From contig JAJEKV010000054.1 of assembly GCA_021234155.1 (NCBI GenBank), forward strand, positions 8,888,655-8,952,654: a DNA stretch of 64,000 nucleotides, given 5' to 3'. The notes under the pieces are model-generated. The model had not been told where the DNA came from and made no database searches. It saw only the letters and a program-made list of their open reading frames with translations. Shown piece by piece: positions 1 to 11,550 of this stretch. Source of the stretch: Isoetes taiwanensis. Lineage: Eukaryota > Streptophyta > Lycopodiopsida > Isoetales > Isoetaceae. Numbering within the stretch: the first letter of the stretch is position 1; each line of letters starts with the position of its first letter. The translations under genes were made by a program, and so were the position numbers.

Positions 1-1391
1 TTGGGGTCACCAGAAGATAGACTGGCGGCCCATTCATACAATTGGTTCTGATTAGGGTTTCATCTTGACATCTTGTCCACTGGCCTCTGTCTCATCTGCG
101 TACATGGCAGACCCACGTGGTGACCATCCAGTGTGCATCCTGCATCCTCCGAGAGCAGGCCCACAGCCTCTGTTGCCGGTCCGATGGCCGCCCATGCATC
201 ATTGGTGAGCCCCAATATTCGGGTGCTCACATTCATGTTCCACAGTTTAATCCGTTAGGGGTTAAGCCTATCTTAGACTTTGTTTATGGTTGTTGTTCAT
301 ATATAATACTTGGTATTTGTTCACCACTTATGTTGGTTGGGTATGTTAGCCAATTTTAGTTATGGTCAGGAGGGGCCTCAGACGTATGGATTTTTCGAGT
401 TGTCGCTTCAGGCCTTTCAATTAGTTCGATGGGTGGCGTGTACATTGGTAAGAAAATTTGTGCTTCATCTCTGTAGTAAGAGGCCATGGCTCCTATCTGT
501 CGATGTTTCATCTTTGGCAATTAGGCATGACTCATAAGTCGGATTATGGGAGGTATGTTTACCTTATGGGTCTCACATTATTCTTATGGGCCTTACAACA
601 TGAGTGTTTGTGTCTTTTTCACTCTTGCATTTTCTTTGTCACTTTTTGTACCAGTGGTTTGCATGGTTTGGGATACATGTCGGATATTTTGTGATATGGA
701 CGCACATGTGGCTCTAGCATTGGTCGTGGAGTTTTTACGAGCTTCTTGCATATGGTTGCTATTGTTTCGAATTCATGGTTTTTAAGAGCTTTGATTGTTT
801 ACCTAATCCTTGACTAATCAATTTATTTGCTATATTATACACATATTATAGATATTATCTAAGTTGTTATGTTTGCAATTCTTGGTTGCTGTTGTTTGCA
901 TCTTTCTCCCTTGGTTTCAACTCTCCCTTCAAGGTGGGGTTCTTAAGTGGCAGTCAAGCCTTGTTACTGTTGTTTCATGATTCACCTTTGGCTCTGGTTG
1001 TCTTCTTCCGATTTTTATGAGCCTAACTTTTTGGGTTCCTGGCCTTGTAAGCACTGATAAGCTTGCCATCTTTCCAATTCCCCTTTGTCTCGTACAAACA
1101 TTTAAATCCTATACATTTCTCCAGATGGCTTCTTGGTTCATGGGATCCTTTTTTCATTAGCCGGTCATGTTCGTTTGATGATTCCATGTGCTCCCTTTGA
1201 TGGATATGTGGCTTCAGTGTTTCTATATCATAGGATTCTTTGCCATTAGTCGATTGTATTCGATGGTTCCATATGGCTCCCTTTAATAGCTCATGGATTC
1301 TCAGGGGGTCTATAGGATTGGTTTCTCGTCATTATTTTTATGCATATATGCACTATTGGATCTAATTTTGTAAGAGGTTGAGTTTTTGGTC
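1..1391. repeat. T/C-rich non-coding block left of LINE1
   Basis: From about 240 the top strand is strongly T-rich, with short runs and no credible reading frame. Open frames here are short and give hydrophobic F/L/S-rich low-complexity peptides, as expected from T-rich DNA. It is matched by 34,541-35,960 in copy B, where many CAG and CTG triplets differ. No promoter or RNA gene was recognised. Confidence 0.6.
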
Positions 1392-3125
1392 TCATCTAGT
1401 GTGGTGGACTATCTATTAGTCGCTGAGCAGGATGTACATTTGATCAACCACTTCCGGGTAGGCATAGACAGTAGAGATGAGGAGACCGACTCGGATCACC
1501 TTCCACTCTACCTGCAGTTGGCTTGGCAGGCTGTTAGAACCCCTTCTATGGCAGCTCCTCGTATACCTCGCTTGCGATTGGATTATGAGCAGGCAAAGGA
1601 TTATGCTGATATGCTCATAGATGACCTTTCAGGAATTTTGCAGGCCCCCACGCTAGAGCAGCAAACGGATCAGCTGATTGAGCTCCTTGGTACTGTCGCA
1701 GAAAGATGTTTTGGGATAACATGCCCGAGAAGTGTCACAGGGACTGCAACATTCCCGCATAATCGGTGGTTTGATGCTGAGTGTAAGGAATACAAATGCC
1801 GGCTCCGTCAAATCACAGATCCTGCAATGCGCCCACATGCCACCACACAGTATCGTGCTTTCTTGAAGGCAAAGAAATCTCAGTACATTGCACGTCATCA
1901 AAGGGAAATGTTTTACATGTTGGAAAGCCATCCTAGAACCTTTTGGCGCAAGGTTCTTCGAAAGCCAGCCCAGTCTACGGGAAACATCACTCATGAACAG
2001 TGGGAACAATACTTGCAGCAACTCTATGATCCTCAAGGGACACGCGCACTCATACCCCCACAGCATGGTCCGACATTAGAAATTATAGAGGCTGATGTTA
2101 CCCAGGGTCTGCAGCGTTTGGCTAATGGGAAAGCAATGGACCTGGATGGTATGCAGGCAGAGTTGCTCAAGTGGGCAGGGGAGCCTATGGTACCAGTCCT
2201 AATCACTATGTTCAACAGAGCGCTGCAGGAAGGTTTCCCCCAGCAGTGGACCACAAGCAGAGTTGTCCCCATTTACAAGGCAGGAGATCCACATAGTCCA
2301 ACCAATTACCGCACAATCATGGTCAATTCGGTGTTTGCCAAACTGCTAGCTGGCATTATTGAGCAACAGTTGACCAGGTGGGCAGAAGCAACAGGTGTGC
2401 GAGCTCTCACGCAAGCAGGATTCAGACCCCGGCATTCAACCATTGATCATATCTTTACATTGAGAACTTTGGTTGAGGATAGCAGAAACCGTCGGCGGGA
2501 CCTGTATTGTTGCTTTGTTGACTTTGCGAAGGCTTTTAACACTGTGCCTCGGGAAAAGTTATGGGAAAGATTGCGGCAACTGGAGGTTCCTGTGGATATG
2601 CAAAATGCAGTATACAGGTTGTACGAGAGTTGTTCAGGCCAGATGCGGATGACGGGACAACCATTCACTAGCAGTATTGGGGTCCGCCAGGGATGTCCTC
2701 TTTCCCCAACATTGTTTGGTCTCTACATTGACCAGTTGGAACCCTGGCTCATGGACAATGGGGGTGGCAGAACCCAACTTTTGCATCAGGTCCTCAGGCA
2801 ACTCATCTATGCAGACGACGTTGACCTCTTAGCTCACACTCCAGAGGATATGCAGTCTCACCTAGATGCTCTGGATACATTCTGCCAGGCCACAGACATG
2901 AACGTCAATCTAGCCAAGACTAAGGTGGTCCTAATCTCATCCTCGCGCCATCCAAGGCCCCCTTCATTCACTTATCGAGGGCAACAAGTGGAGGTGACAC
3001 CCACCTACAAGTATCTGGGAGTGGAGTTTCCTTCTACACTATGCTGGGATACTTCCATAAGATTGCGTGTAGCAGCAGGCTGGAAAGCACTTTATGCAAT
3101 GCAGAATAATAACCACAGAGCATAA
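1386..3125 (+). CDS. LINE reverse transcriptase ORF (EN remnant + RT)
   Basis: A 579-codon open frame. The first ~40 residues are the end of an APE-type endonuclease (SDHLP). A connector follows, then RT from about residue 225. Recognisable RT blocks are VPIYKAGDPHSPTNYR, AGFRPRHSTIDHIFTLR, CFVDFAKAFNTVPR, GVRQGCPLSPTLFGLYID and the catalytic YADDVDLLA box with both aspartates present. The RT copies element RNA at a nicked target (target-primed reverse transcription). The annotated ATG is arbitrary, since the element is 5'-truncated and the true ORF began upstream. The frame ends at a TAA at 3,123, after which LINE coding resumes in other frames, so the element is not intact. Codon usage is ordinary and unlike the flanking T-rich DNA. 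Confidence 0.88.
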   Translation: MVSSSVVDYLLVAEQDVHLINHFRVGIDSRDEETDSDHLPLYLQLAWQAVRTPSMAAPRIPRLRLDYEQAKDYADMLIDDLSGILQAPTLEQQTDQLIELLGTVAERCFGITCPRSVTGTATFPHNRWFDAECKEYKCRLRQITDPAMRPHATTQYRAFLKAKKSQYIARHQREMFYMLESHPRTFWRKVLRKPAQSTGNITHEQWEQYLQQLYDPQGTRALIPPQHGPTLEIIEADVTQGLQRLANGKAMDLDGMQAELLKWAGEPMVPVLITMFNRALQEGFPQQWTTSRVVPIYKAGDPHSPTNYRTIMVNSVFAKLLAGIIEQQLTRWAEATGVRALTQAGFRPRHSTIDHIFTLRTLVEDSRNRRRDLYCCFVDFAKAFNTVPREKLWERLRQLEVPVDMQNAVYRLYESCSGQMRMTGQPFTSSIGVRQGCPLSPTLFGLYIDQLEPWLMDNGGGRTQLLHQVLRQLIYADDVDLLAHTPEDMQSHLDALDTFCQATDMNVNLAKTKVVLISSSRHPRPPSFTYRGQQVEVTPTYKYLGVEFPSTLCWDTSIRLRVAAGWKALYAMQNNNHRA

Positions 3126-3999
3126 TTATATGATTGGGGACATCAGGCACATCTGTTCAGGGTATTGGTAGAGCCCGTTCTTTTGTCTGGGGTTGAAGTC
3201 AGGGGGCCCGATGGTGTCCCTTGCTACTTGGAGGCGACTTGGAACAGTGCAAAAGGCCTTCTTAGCGCGGGCTTTCGGGTGAAATCCACGGTCCCATATC
3301 AGATTTTGTTGCGGCGACGGGTTTCACCGCCCGCCCCGGCGGCCCTTGATAGACACATCGTCTATTTCCGGAAGGTGGTAAATATGGATGATGATCATCT
3401 ACCGCGACTTGGCTTATGCGTGTCAATGGGACCACAACGACTCAAGAGTTGTTGGAAGGATAAAAGAGTGCGATGGCTAACTTCGATGGAATGTCCAGAG
3501 CACATGTGCATCCAGGTAGAAACAGAGGCGGTCGCGGCGGCTGAGATGTTATCTTGATGCTTGTTTCTCCAGCAAGCTTTGGGATTCCAGGGCCCTGGAG
3601 CAAGTCAAAACAGCACATTACAAGCAGCACATAAATCCCACATTAGAACGAAGCCCACAGCGCTACCTACGTTCACATCTGCCCATGAAAAAGCGCAGGC
3701 ATATCGCCTCCATTCGCACAGGTGCCCACCATCTCCGGATTGAGACAGGTCGATGGATTGGGGAACCACGGCAGGATAGGGTTTGTCAGTGCTGCCAGAC
3801 GGGAGCTGTTGAGGATGAGTGTCACACTTTCCAGAGCTGCCCGGTATATGATCAGATTCGAACACGCTATGCTCAGTTGATTAGACTTGATGAGCCGCTA
3901 CACATGTTACTGGGCACGACTTCGGTGCGCTCACTCGGATCATACATTCAGGAAGTACTGGACTTGAGGGCTCAGATATGCCCCCAGTCAACCATTTAA
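3126..3999 (+). pseudogene. LINE1 C-terminal coding remnant with zinc-binding motif
   Basis: Downstream of the RT stop, homologous coding continues in shifted frames: a segment around 3,165-3,557 (VEPVLLSGVEV..., STVPYQILL) and another at 3,685-3,999 with Cys-x2-Cys, EDECH and CP spaced like the C-terminal zinc motif of many plant LINE ORF2 proteins. The frame breaks mean no single protein is made. LINE2 repeats the end of this region (CQCC...EDECH...ICP on the minus strand), which confirms it as a family feature. Confidence 0.75.
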
Positions 4000-4145
4000 T
4001 CATTGTCAGCAGTCTTATTGCTGCCACGGTTTTTCCCTCGAAAACCCTTCGGTGCGGGGGTTTTTTAATCCGGGTAGTAATGTGACTGCTGCGCTTTTTG
4101 TATTGGGTCCCATAGGCCGATTGGTCTCCGTGGACGATAAAAACA

Positions 4146-4176
4146 ATTCTATTCTATTCTATTCTATTCTATTCTA
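4146..4176 (+). repeat. (ATTCT)6 LINE 3' tail
   Basis: Six perfect ATTCT units end LINE1. The same pentamer, as AGAAT on the top strand, ends the oppositely oriented LINE2 at 14,811-14,836, so this is the family's 3' terminus and not a chance microsatellite. LINE families that end in a short tandem repeat instead of poly(A) are known. Confidence 0.9.
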
Positions 4177-5030
4177 ATCCCTTTAATTCTTATACTTTCT
4201 TTTGTTCCAATGTTCCATATTCTTTGTTGCCCTTTTATTACCATGTTTCTTTTGTGCGGTTCGTTCACTTTTATAGCTTTCTTGGCCATCGCGTATTCTT
4301 TTGCCGACTTTGCCCGATTTGTTGGACCATTATTTTTCCATCCTTACCGTTCATGTTGGATGGGTCCCTAGGTATGTCTTGCATCCTCCCAAACTTGCTT
4401 TTAGGTGTTCGTGTGTTCCTTTGCTATAGTTGCATTTTTTCACGATTTTTGGTTATCTCCTTTATGCGTGTGCTTGCCCTTCTTGGATCTTTATACGTGG
4501 ATGCCCATGTCCCTTTTTTGTTCCTTATATGTCCATCATGTTTTCGATTATCTTATCCTGCTTCCTTCCATTCCTATTCTTCTGATATTACTACGCTCCG
4601 TATTTTTTCGTTTTTGGAGCTCCACAACTATGGGTTCGTTATTACAATGCTTGTTCTATATGTCATGCAATTTCCTTTCTTTCAAACCCATATTCATTCA
4701 TTCCATTTCACTTATTGCTATGATTAAGTCGGGATAGACCGGGGCATGTTCATTTATTTTTCATTTCATGTCTCTAATTACGTGGGAGTGCTGTGAATGT
4801 CCATATAATTAGTCTGGGTTACTCGTTGGTTCTTTAATTTTATCCATGCGTTCTCCAGGTGTCGGGCAATGCATGCTCTTTTCTCATATGGTTCCAGTTG
4901 TTTTTCTTGGTTGCCTTTTGAGGGCCTATGCACGCTTTTTTGTCATACAGTCTCAGTTTTTCTCGCCTTTGAGGGCTTATTGTTTATTGGCATTGTATGA
5001 CATTAGTGATAGACGTATTAGTTCTTCTAT

Positions 5031-5208
5031 AGTTCTTCTATTTTCTCCTTGCATGTTCGTCATATTTCTCGTATTTCATTCTATTTCCTTTCATTCCTAT
5101 TTCTATTTTACATTTTCATAGTTCTTCTATTTTCTCCTTGCATGCTCGTCATATTTCTCGTATTTCATTCTATTTCCTTTCATTTCCTATTTCTATTTTA
5201 CATTTTCG
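5031..5208. repeat. 89-bp tandem duplication
   Basis: AGTTCTTCTATTTTCTCCTT begins both units (5,031 and 5,120) and they stay nearly identical to the end. Copy B has the same pair near 39,531-39,715 with homopolymer differences. Confidence 0.85.
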
Positions 5209-5858
5209 TATTGCTCGACGTGTTTGGTCTATGTCATGGTTATCTTGTCCCATAAGTGTTTGGCCTCTTTTCGTGTTGACTTTCGTTTTTTACTTCTTCA
5301 TGCTTGATCAATTCTTGTTGATATCACCTTTGTTGAGGTCCTTCCTTCGTTGCTCTTTATATATTCATTGCTCAACGATTCTATGCAATTCTAGCTTCAC
5401 ATTCTGTTTGGCTATTGCATCTTTTGCACCTTAGATCGTCAGTCTTGGTCACACACATCTGGTTGGTGTTTTTTCCTCATGGTTCGGTTGGCAAGTCCGC
5501 TCATTACATATATGTGTGTTTGGCATGGGAAAGTTATGTTTCTCTATTTAATCACTCTTTTCTTGACATATAGTTTTTTCCATAGTTGGATGTCTAGTTG
5601 TTTACTTTGCTCTTTCATAAAATTTCTGTCGGTCCATTCTTTACGACCAGTTTTATATGCCACATTTCTCTTGGTCAATTCTTTTCAGCGTTCATGCTAG
5701 GTGTCTCTTTTCTATCTTGTAGAGGTGGTATCTCTTGCCCATTTCATTATGGTTGGGTTTCTTCTTCTTGTTCATTCAATTTATCGTCATGGCGGGGTTG
5801 AAGTTTGAATTGGTTTTTTTCTAGTGGCTTGCTTGCATTACTATTTCTAGAGGCAGTT

Positions 5859-5998
5859 GACCTATCTCTTTTCTTTTGGTCCTTACCTCATGATTTTTCT
5901 TAGTTCTTTTTGCCCGTATCTCATATTTGACCTATCTCTTTTCTTTTGGTCCTTACCTCATGATTTTTCTTAGTTTTTTTTGCCTGTATCTCATATTC
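5859..5998. repeat. 70-bp tandem duplication
   Basis: GACCTATCTCTTTTCTTTTG starts at 5,859 and again at 5,929; the two units differ at only a few bases. It is also present in copy B near 40,362-40,497. Confidence 0.88.
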
Positions 5999-6880
5999 CC
6001 CCCGTATTCCTTTTTGCTCTTTATCCTTCATTAACCTCTTGCATTTCCTTAGGCTCGTTTCTCGGTTTTTCCTTTTGTTCATGTTCCTTATTTTGTCATC
6101 TTTGTGTTTTAACCTCTTGCATCGTCTTATTTTTCTTTTTTCTTGTCTTGTCTCCTTCGTTTCTCATCTTGGTTTGCCTTGGTTCTCTTTGCTCTGTTGG
6201 TGTCCATTGATCATACTTTGCTCCTTGATCTATTTTATCCTTGTTTCTCCATTGGCCTTGCTTAGCCCTTTCTTCCTTGTTTATCCCATCTGATCGATTC
6301 TGGTCATCTTGTTTTACCAATTTGTCTCATTTGCTCCATCCTTTGGCTTATCTTTGTGCTACGTTACTTTTGTTCTTATAGTGGTCTCTTGCCCATGGGT
6401 CTTGTTCTCTCCATTTGTCAATTCTCTCTGTTTATTAGCCTAGTTCTTTTCTTTGGTCGTCTCACCTTATGATTTTTCCTTAGTTATTTCCGGATTTCAT
6501 ATTTTTCCCTCCGAGTTTCTTCTTTGCTCGTTATCCTTCATTAACTTCTTGCATGGCTTTATGCTCGTTTTTCTGTTGATCCATTTTCTCCAGTTCCTTA
6601 TTATTTGTCTTTTTCGTCATTTGACCACTTGGATCGTCTTAGTTTTTTTCTTTTTCTTGCCTTGTCTTCTTCATTTCTCATCGTAATTCGCCTGGTTCTC
6701 TTTGCTATGTTCGTGTCCATATATCATGCTTCGGCTCCTTGATCTGTTTTTATCCTTGTCTTTTTCATCTGAACGATTCTGGTCATTCTGTTTACCCGTT
6801 TTCCTCTTTGTTTCTGCTCTTGTCTTTTCTCTAGTCATCCTAGTTTGTCCCATCCTGTTTGAGGTAGGTTCCTCTTCTAT

Positions 6881-6913
6881 CGGCCACTTGATTGTATCAT
6901 AGGACCCATCCTA
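6881..6913. repeat. 33-bp direct repeat, left member
   Basis: CGGCCACTTGATTGTATCAT... recurs perfectly at 7,607-7,639, 726 bp downstream. It is too long for a target-site duplication. It may mark a segmental duplication or an element boundary. The copy B pair lies at about 41,395 and 42,121. Confidence 0.85.
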
Positions 6914-7060
6914 TTATGATAGCAATAGAACCGACATTCCTTGGATGGGGACGCCCTTCCTCGCCTCTCCTATTTATATGGCTTCATTCTTCTTTTCCAA
7001 TCATCAGCATTCTCTTGAGCTCCTTTTTCATTCTTCCTCGTTTGCCTCCACAAGTTTCCC
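6905..7060 (+). promoter_or_regulatory. Conserved promoter-like block with TATA motif
   Basis: TATTTATATGG at 6,971-6,981 lies in a ~150-bp segment (CAATAGAACCGACATTCC ... CTCCTTTTTCATTC) that recurs at 32,872-33,010 and 41,425-41,580. A conserved TATA-like core within an otherwise degenerate block suggests a retroelement LTR promoter. No transcript start can be shown and flanking similarity ends quickly. Confidence 0.4.
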
Positions 7061-7235
7061 GCCCCCCTCACCCTTTATCATATCTGGCTTGTTGGTTGTA
7101 TGTACACTTTTCAGAGTGTTTAGTGTTTGGTTATGATTCATTTATGTTGTGGCCCCATGGCCTCGAACTGATATTTTTCTTAGTCATTTTCAATGTGGGT
7201 TGTTAGTCTATGGTATGACTAGCCGTTGGCTTTAT

Positions 7236-7440
7236 GCATAGTTTCTTTTTTCGGCGTGGCATTTACCTCAAGGCCCCATGCTTATCATTTATTATTTTCT
7301 TCGGCGTGGGCAGCTGTAGCCTCAGGGCAGCATTAGCAGGATGTTCTTTCCCAGCGACATTCGCTCTGAGGGCCCGGTTCCACGGCTGGTCCGGTGTTTC
7401 TTCCTCGGCGTGGCCTGGAGCCTCCGAGTGCTATTATATT
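7236..7440 (+). repeat. Tandem dyad-motif cluster (four units)
   Basis: Four degenerate units of the form CGGCGTGGC ... CCTC(A/C)(G/A)GGC lie at about 7,251, 7,300, 7,350 and 7,405; the best carry CTCGG and CCGAG arms that can pair. Reverse-complement relatives occur at 8,550-9,135. Confidence 0.5.
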
Positions 7441-7606
7441 CTTGATAATTGCGCTTTGATGCGTGCCTATGCCTGTAGCTTCTAACTTTCTAATGGGTCA
7501 TTCTCCTTTTCAGACTTTTCATTGCAGGTCATTTTCTTGCAGTTCTCTCAATTGTCAGAGCCATCATGTTGTATTATCATCTCACTTTTCGGCAGACATA
7601 TGCTAG

Positions 7607-7639
7607 CGGCCACTTGATTGTATCATAGGACCCATCCTA
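7607..7639. repeat. 33-bp direct repeat, right member
   Basis: Perfect repeat of 6,881-6,913. It sits at the right end of the T-rich block, where top-strand composition changes from pyrimidine-rich to mixed. Confidence 0.85.
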
Positions 7640-7710
7640 GGAATGCTAAAAGTAAAATTAAATGATATTCCATCCAAATGGCAGGGAAATGAGAAACCTC
7701 TTTTATAAGT

Positions 7711-8122
7711 ACTCTAGAGCTGTGTTGAACCTTTTTGTTACATGTCTTATTTTTGTGGGGCATCACTTAAATATCCCAATGCTTATCAATCGGTTTTTAG
7801 CCACTTCCATTTCTTTTGATCATCTTTCTGAGCTGATACCAGTGGTGCCATTATTGCTGGTGTGACCATTACAATAGCAGCTACCTTCTCTGGTGCATCA
7901 AAATAAGCATATGCTACAATAATGCATCCTGTAGAATGACTACCAGCCATCTTACCCATAACGGTCCGAATTTTCCACCATTCTAGAATGTGAATTATTT
8001 AAGTCTCCTTCACTACCGAATGTGATAATTTTATATATTCTAGGGAAAGGTCTTTTGCAAAGCAATAACATCCAAAGTGAAGTGGAGTTCTCTTGAGCTG
8101 AATGAATAGAAATACAATGACC
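7711..8122. other. 412-bp segment present in copy A, absent from copy B
   Basis: Copy A reads TTTTATAAGT, then 412 bp, then CAACATGAGTG; copy B joins these two sequences directly at 42,219/42,220. There are no terminal repeats and no target-site duplication, so an element insertion is not supported. The end of the segment holds CTAGGGAAAGGTCTTTTGCA, a motif repeated elsewhere in the purine-rich block (copy B 43,651 and 43,763), so recombination between repeats is plausible. No gene seen. Confidence 0.75.
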
Positions 8123-8549
8123 CAACATGAGTGAATATGAGTGAAAAAATACAACAATGACTGCAGCCATACAACTAGCTCAAAACATAACTAGGCCCAT
8201 GACCCACAAAGTTCCCGAACCCAAAACTGCATCCAAAGCCCATCCAAGTCAGAATTGACTAGACCAATGTTGCACCTCGGCTCGCAACCCTCAAATATCG
8301 ACTCCCAACCCCCACCTTAACAAGGAGGGGTAGAAGTGAAAACTGCAACTGCAACCACCTCGGAACTGCTGAAAAATTGGCTATCACCTCAGTGTCAAGA
8401 AAGAGGATCGCGTCGAACTGCAAAACACAATCACACAGATGGTTAACGTGAAAAGGTTAGGAGCCCTATGGCCAAGCATGCATCAAGCTCGAAAGGCAAG
8501 CAGAGCACAAGGATCTGACGAGAAAAAATAGCAGAATAGAAAAATTATA

Positions 8550-9135
8550 AAGAATCCTCGGAACCGACATTGCTATGCCGAGAGAGAAAATATATAGATA
8601 CACTAGGCCCGACCGTGGGTGTCTTCCCCTCAGTGCCCTCTGGAAGCCACAAAGCTACGCCAGGAAGAGAAAATAGGCACATCCAATAGAAGAACCCTTT
8701 GGAGCCTACCCAGAAGCGACAAGTGTTATGCCAGAAGAGAGAGAGTAAAAGCATGACTAATAGCCAACTGAGAATCAACCCGATAGTAAACAAATAGTTA
8801 ATAGTCAACACAAGCAACCAAGCACAATAGCACATTATCAAAAAATTGAAAAGATGATCCATCGCACGCCAGCTGTAAACAAACAGACCACATGGAAGTT
8901 TAAGACAAGCCTCTCGGGCCAAGCATCAGAACGCCAACTAAATCAGAAAACACACGAGCATGACGTAAAAAGGATTCCAGAGATAATGACACAACAAATG
9001 AGAATACTCGGAAGCCACAGAGCTATGCCGAGAGAGAGAGTAAGATAGAAATAGTCTAGGCCCGACCGCGGGGGTCTGCCCCTAGGTACCCTCCAGAAGC
9101 GACAAGTGCTACACTGGGAAACTGCAGAGGCCACT
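8550..9135 (-). repeat. Dyad-motif cluster, inverted relative to 7,236-7,440
   Basis: Five units such as CTCGGAAGCCACAGAGCTAT + GCCGAG (near 9,008) and GAAGCGACAAGTG(T/C)TA (near 8,713 and 9,102) recur between AGGCCCGACCG segments. Several end in GAGAGAGAG; in copy B this tract has expanded to a long (GA)n at 43,144-43,213. Confidence 0.55.
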
Positions 9136-9562
9136 AACCACAAAGATATAGAAGAGAAGAGTCGATCCAGCTCTCACTAGATGGAACGAGAAGAAATCAA
9201 CAGATGTTAAGACGAGCCGACACAAGGTGACTAGACCCAGAGGAGGGAGGGAGGGAGGGAAGCTGTAGAACCAACAGAATTCAGCTCAGAGAAAACGCCA
9301 ATGAGGAATGCTAGCAGGCAACATGGATATATAGTAGACAGGGCCAAAGAAAGCCTGTGCCATAAAAGGCTCATGCTATAGATAGATCTGATGCCCAAAA
9401 TGGCGTGACGCCAAAACAGACATCCCTTTCTCCAGAATGATGGTTCTCTTCTATATGAGAAGAGAATCATGGTCTAGGGAAAGGTAACATCCGACACAAA
9501 GAGGAACCTATCTCCTCCAGTCACATACCGAGACTGTGAGCGGAAACAACTAGGAATGCTGA

Positions 9563-11550
9563 GAGGGCAGGCGATTTCTTAGTGGCAGAGATGCAGAAAA
9601 GAAACATCATGGGAAATAACTATGAAACTAAGACCTTTGTGTGATGAAGAACTGACTTGGAACTGGAGTGACCTGGTAGAGAACGACAAGAATAATATAC
9701 GAGGAGCAACCGGTACCATAGGCATGCCAAAGAAGAAACAACTATCGAATAAGGTTGGTAAACCCAAAGGGAGTTGAGGCGAGACAAAAGGTGAGAATAT
9801 TATGAAAAACCCAACAAGGAATGGTGGGATAAAGACGGAGACAAATGATACAAACTTCATAAAGATGATGCGAGCCAACCACGGTTAACAAAGAAGAAAG
9901 CCAAAAATATGGGGCAAATGGAATGCGTAAACAAATAAGGCCCAAAAAACCGAACACAAACCACAAACTATGACCACAACAATGTGCACATGAAAACAAA
10001 TTGGATGATCAATGCACAACAACGACAGCGAAGAAAAACCATATGACAAACACTGGGAAAATCAAAGACTAAATTCCAACATATATCATCCATGCATAAT
10101 GGACCCAAGCGAACTTTCAAGAATAGTAACAACATACAAGACAACTCACATCGGAGACCTTGCATAATTGGACAAATGAACAAACTAATAATCCTATAAA
10201 GGAAAGAATGCCAAGAAGCAACCAGACCAATGGAGCAATCCAAATAAGCAGAATGGTGCAATAAGCTATAGCGGGCAACTGAGGCGATTGGGGCAGAAAT
10301 GAAAGCAGAACACAGAGATAGGAGATAAATAAAAACAATATGATCCAGTCGAAAATAGATACAGAGGGGCTAGCAGCCTCAAGAGAACAATATGATGAAC
10401 AATACTAATAGAGAGAAATGACCAGAGCAATAGCACTAAAAAGAGACAAGAGCAAGACAGGTCATCGAGAGGGCAGGCGACTTCTTAATTGCATAAATGC
10501 AGAAAGAGCCATCATGGGAAACAACTATAAAACTTATGAAAATTGGGTGAAATGACATGGAACTGGAGTGACCTGATAGGGAATGACTAAGAAACAAAAG
10601 GATGTTAAAAACATATGAGGAGCAACCAATACCAAGGGTGCGTCAAAGGTGAAATAATAGCTGAATGAGATTGGTGAAATCCAAGGGAGCCGAGGCGAGA
10701 CAATATCTAAAAAGATGAAAAACTAGCCATCGAATGCAAAACCTAGCAAGGAATAGTGGAAGGGGAGATGGAGGCATGAGGATACCAGATTAACAACGAT
10801 GCGAACTAACCATGATTTAACAAAGAAGAAAGCCGAGACTAAGGAGCAAAATGGAATGTGTAAAAGACAAACAGACATGAGCACCGAACACACAACAAAC
10901 TATAACCACCAGAAAGAGCACATGAATAGCAAAACATAAGAATCAATATACCAACAAACTAGAGCGAAAACCATAATGACGAAACACTAGCATAGCAACA
11001 TAATAATAGACATCCTTGAGACTAATGAAGCAATATAGAGGACTAGACATAACTATAGAGACTAGAACAATGAATCCCAAGAAGTGAAATAGAATTATCT
11101 GGCACATGTGGAAGACGACATCAAGGGACTACAACTTGGCAAACACCCCAAACCGAGCGAACGACTAGACAGGACTAGGTAGAACATACGGGAGAAATGA
11201 ATTGAGGAAGAGAGGGGCACAGAATCTTGCTGCCAAACCCGGTGGGGTAAGAGGAACAAACTCCCAATTGGACGAAAGAACAAAATAAGAATCCCAACGA
11301 GCAAAAAGAACACCAAGATGCAACGAGACCGGATGGCACAATTCCAACGAAGAAGCGGTGTAATATCTTGTCAGAGAGGGCAAATGAAGGAACAAAGATG
11401 CTTGAAGCAGAAAACAAGGCAGAACACAGAGAAAATAAACCGAACAATATGGCATAGTCGAAAATAGACATAGAGGGGCTAGCAGACCCAAGAGAACAAC
11501 ATAATGAACAACACCAACTAAGTGAAAATACTAGAGCAATAGCACCAAAT
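9563..11550. repeat. ~0.9-1.1-kb degenerate tandem duplication
   Basis: GAGAGGGCAGGCGA near 9,563 matches 10,467 and the following ~450 bp stay alignable (AACTGGAGTGACCTG, GAGGAGCAACC, GAGGCGAGACAA, TTAACAAAGAAGAAAGCC). The segment near 10,270-10,440 (GAGGGGCTAGCAG, AGAGCAATAGCAC) matches 11,377-11,547. Period varies because of internal indels. Confidence 0.75.

Larger units (their letters stand above)
1392..4176 (+). mobile_element. LINE1: 5'-truncated non-LTR retrotransposon
   Basis: Order seen: the last part of an endonuclease domain (DYLLV... and DSDHLP at about 1,405-1,505, the C-terminal SDH signature of APE-type endonucleases), reverse transcriptase, a C-terminal cysteine/histidine motif (CQCC...EDECH...CP, about 3,785-3,845), a 3' UTR, and a tail of ATTCT repeats instead of poly(A). 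The rest of the endonuclease and ORF1 are absent; sequence left of about 1,392 is T-rich non-coding, so the copy is 5'-truncated. I could not find a target-site duplication. Two related fragments lie at 14,809-15,227 and 20,250-20,545. Confidence 0.9.
4177..7640. repeat. T/C-rich block built of degenerate tandem duplications
   Basis: No credible gene. Internal duplications are visible: an 89-bp unit twice at 5,031-5,208, a 70-bp unit twice at 5,859-5,998, and a looser ~510-bp period in which about 5,949-6,458 resembles 6,459-6,900. Open frames here encode F/L/S/C-rich hydrophobic strings and are composition artefacts. The block carries a promoter-like element near 6,905-7,060 and a dyad-motif cluster at 7,236-7,440. 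It probably belongs to a non-autonomous retroelement, but I cannot place it in a family. Confidence 0.6.

Noticed and set aside
6881-7639. 33-bp direct repeats as target-site duplications of an insertion
   Set aside because: Too long for known duplications, and the intervening 693 bp has no element ends.
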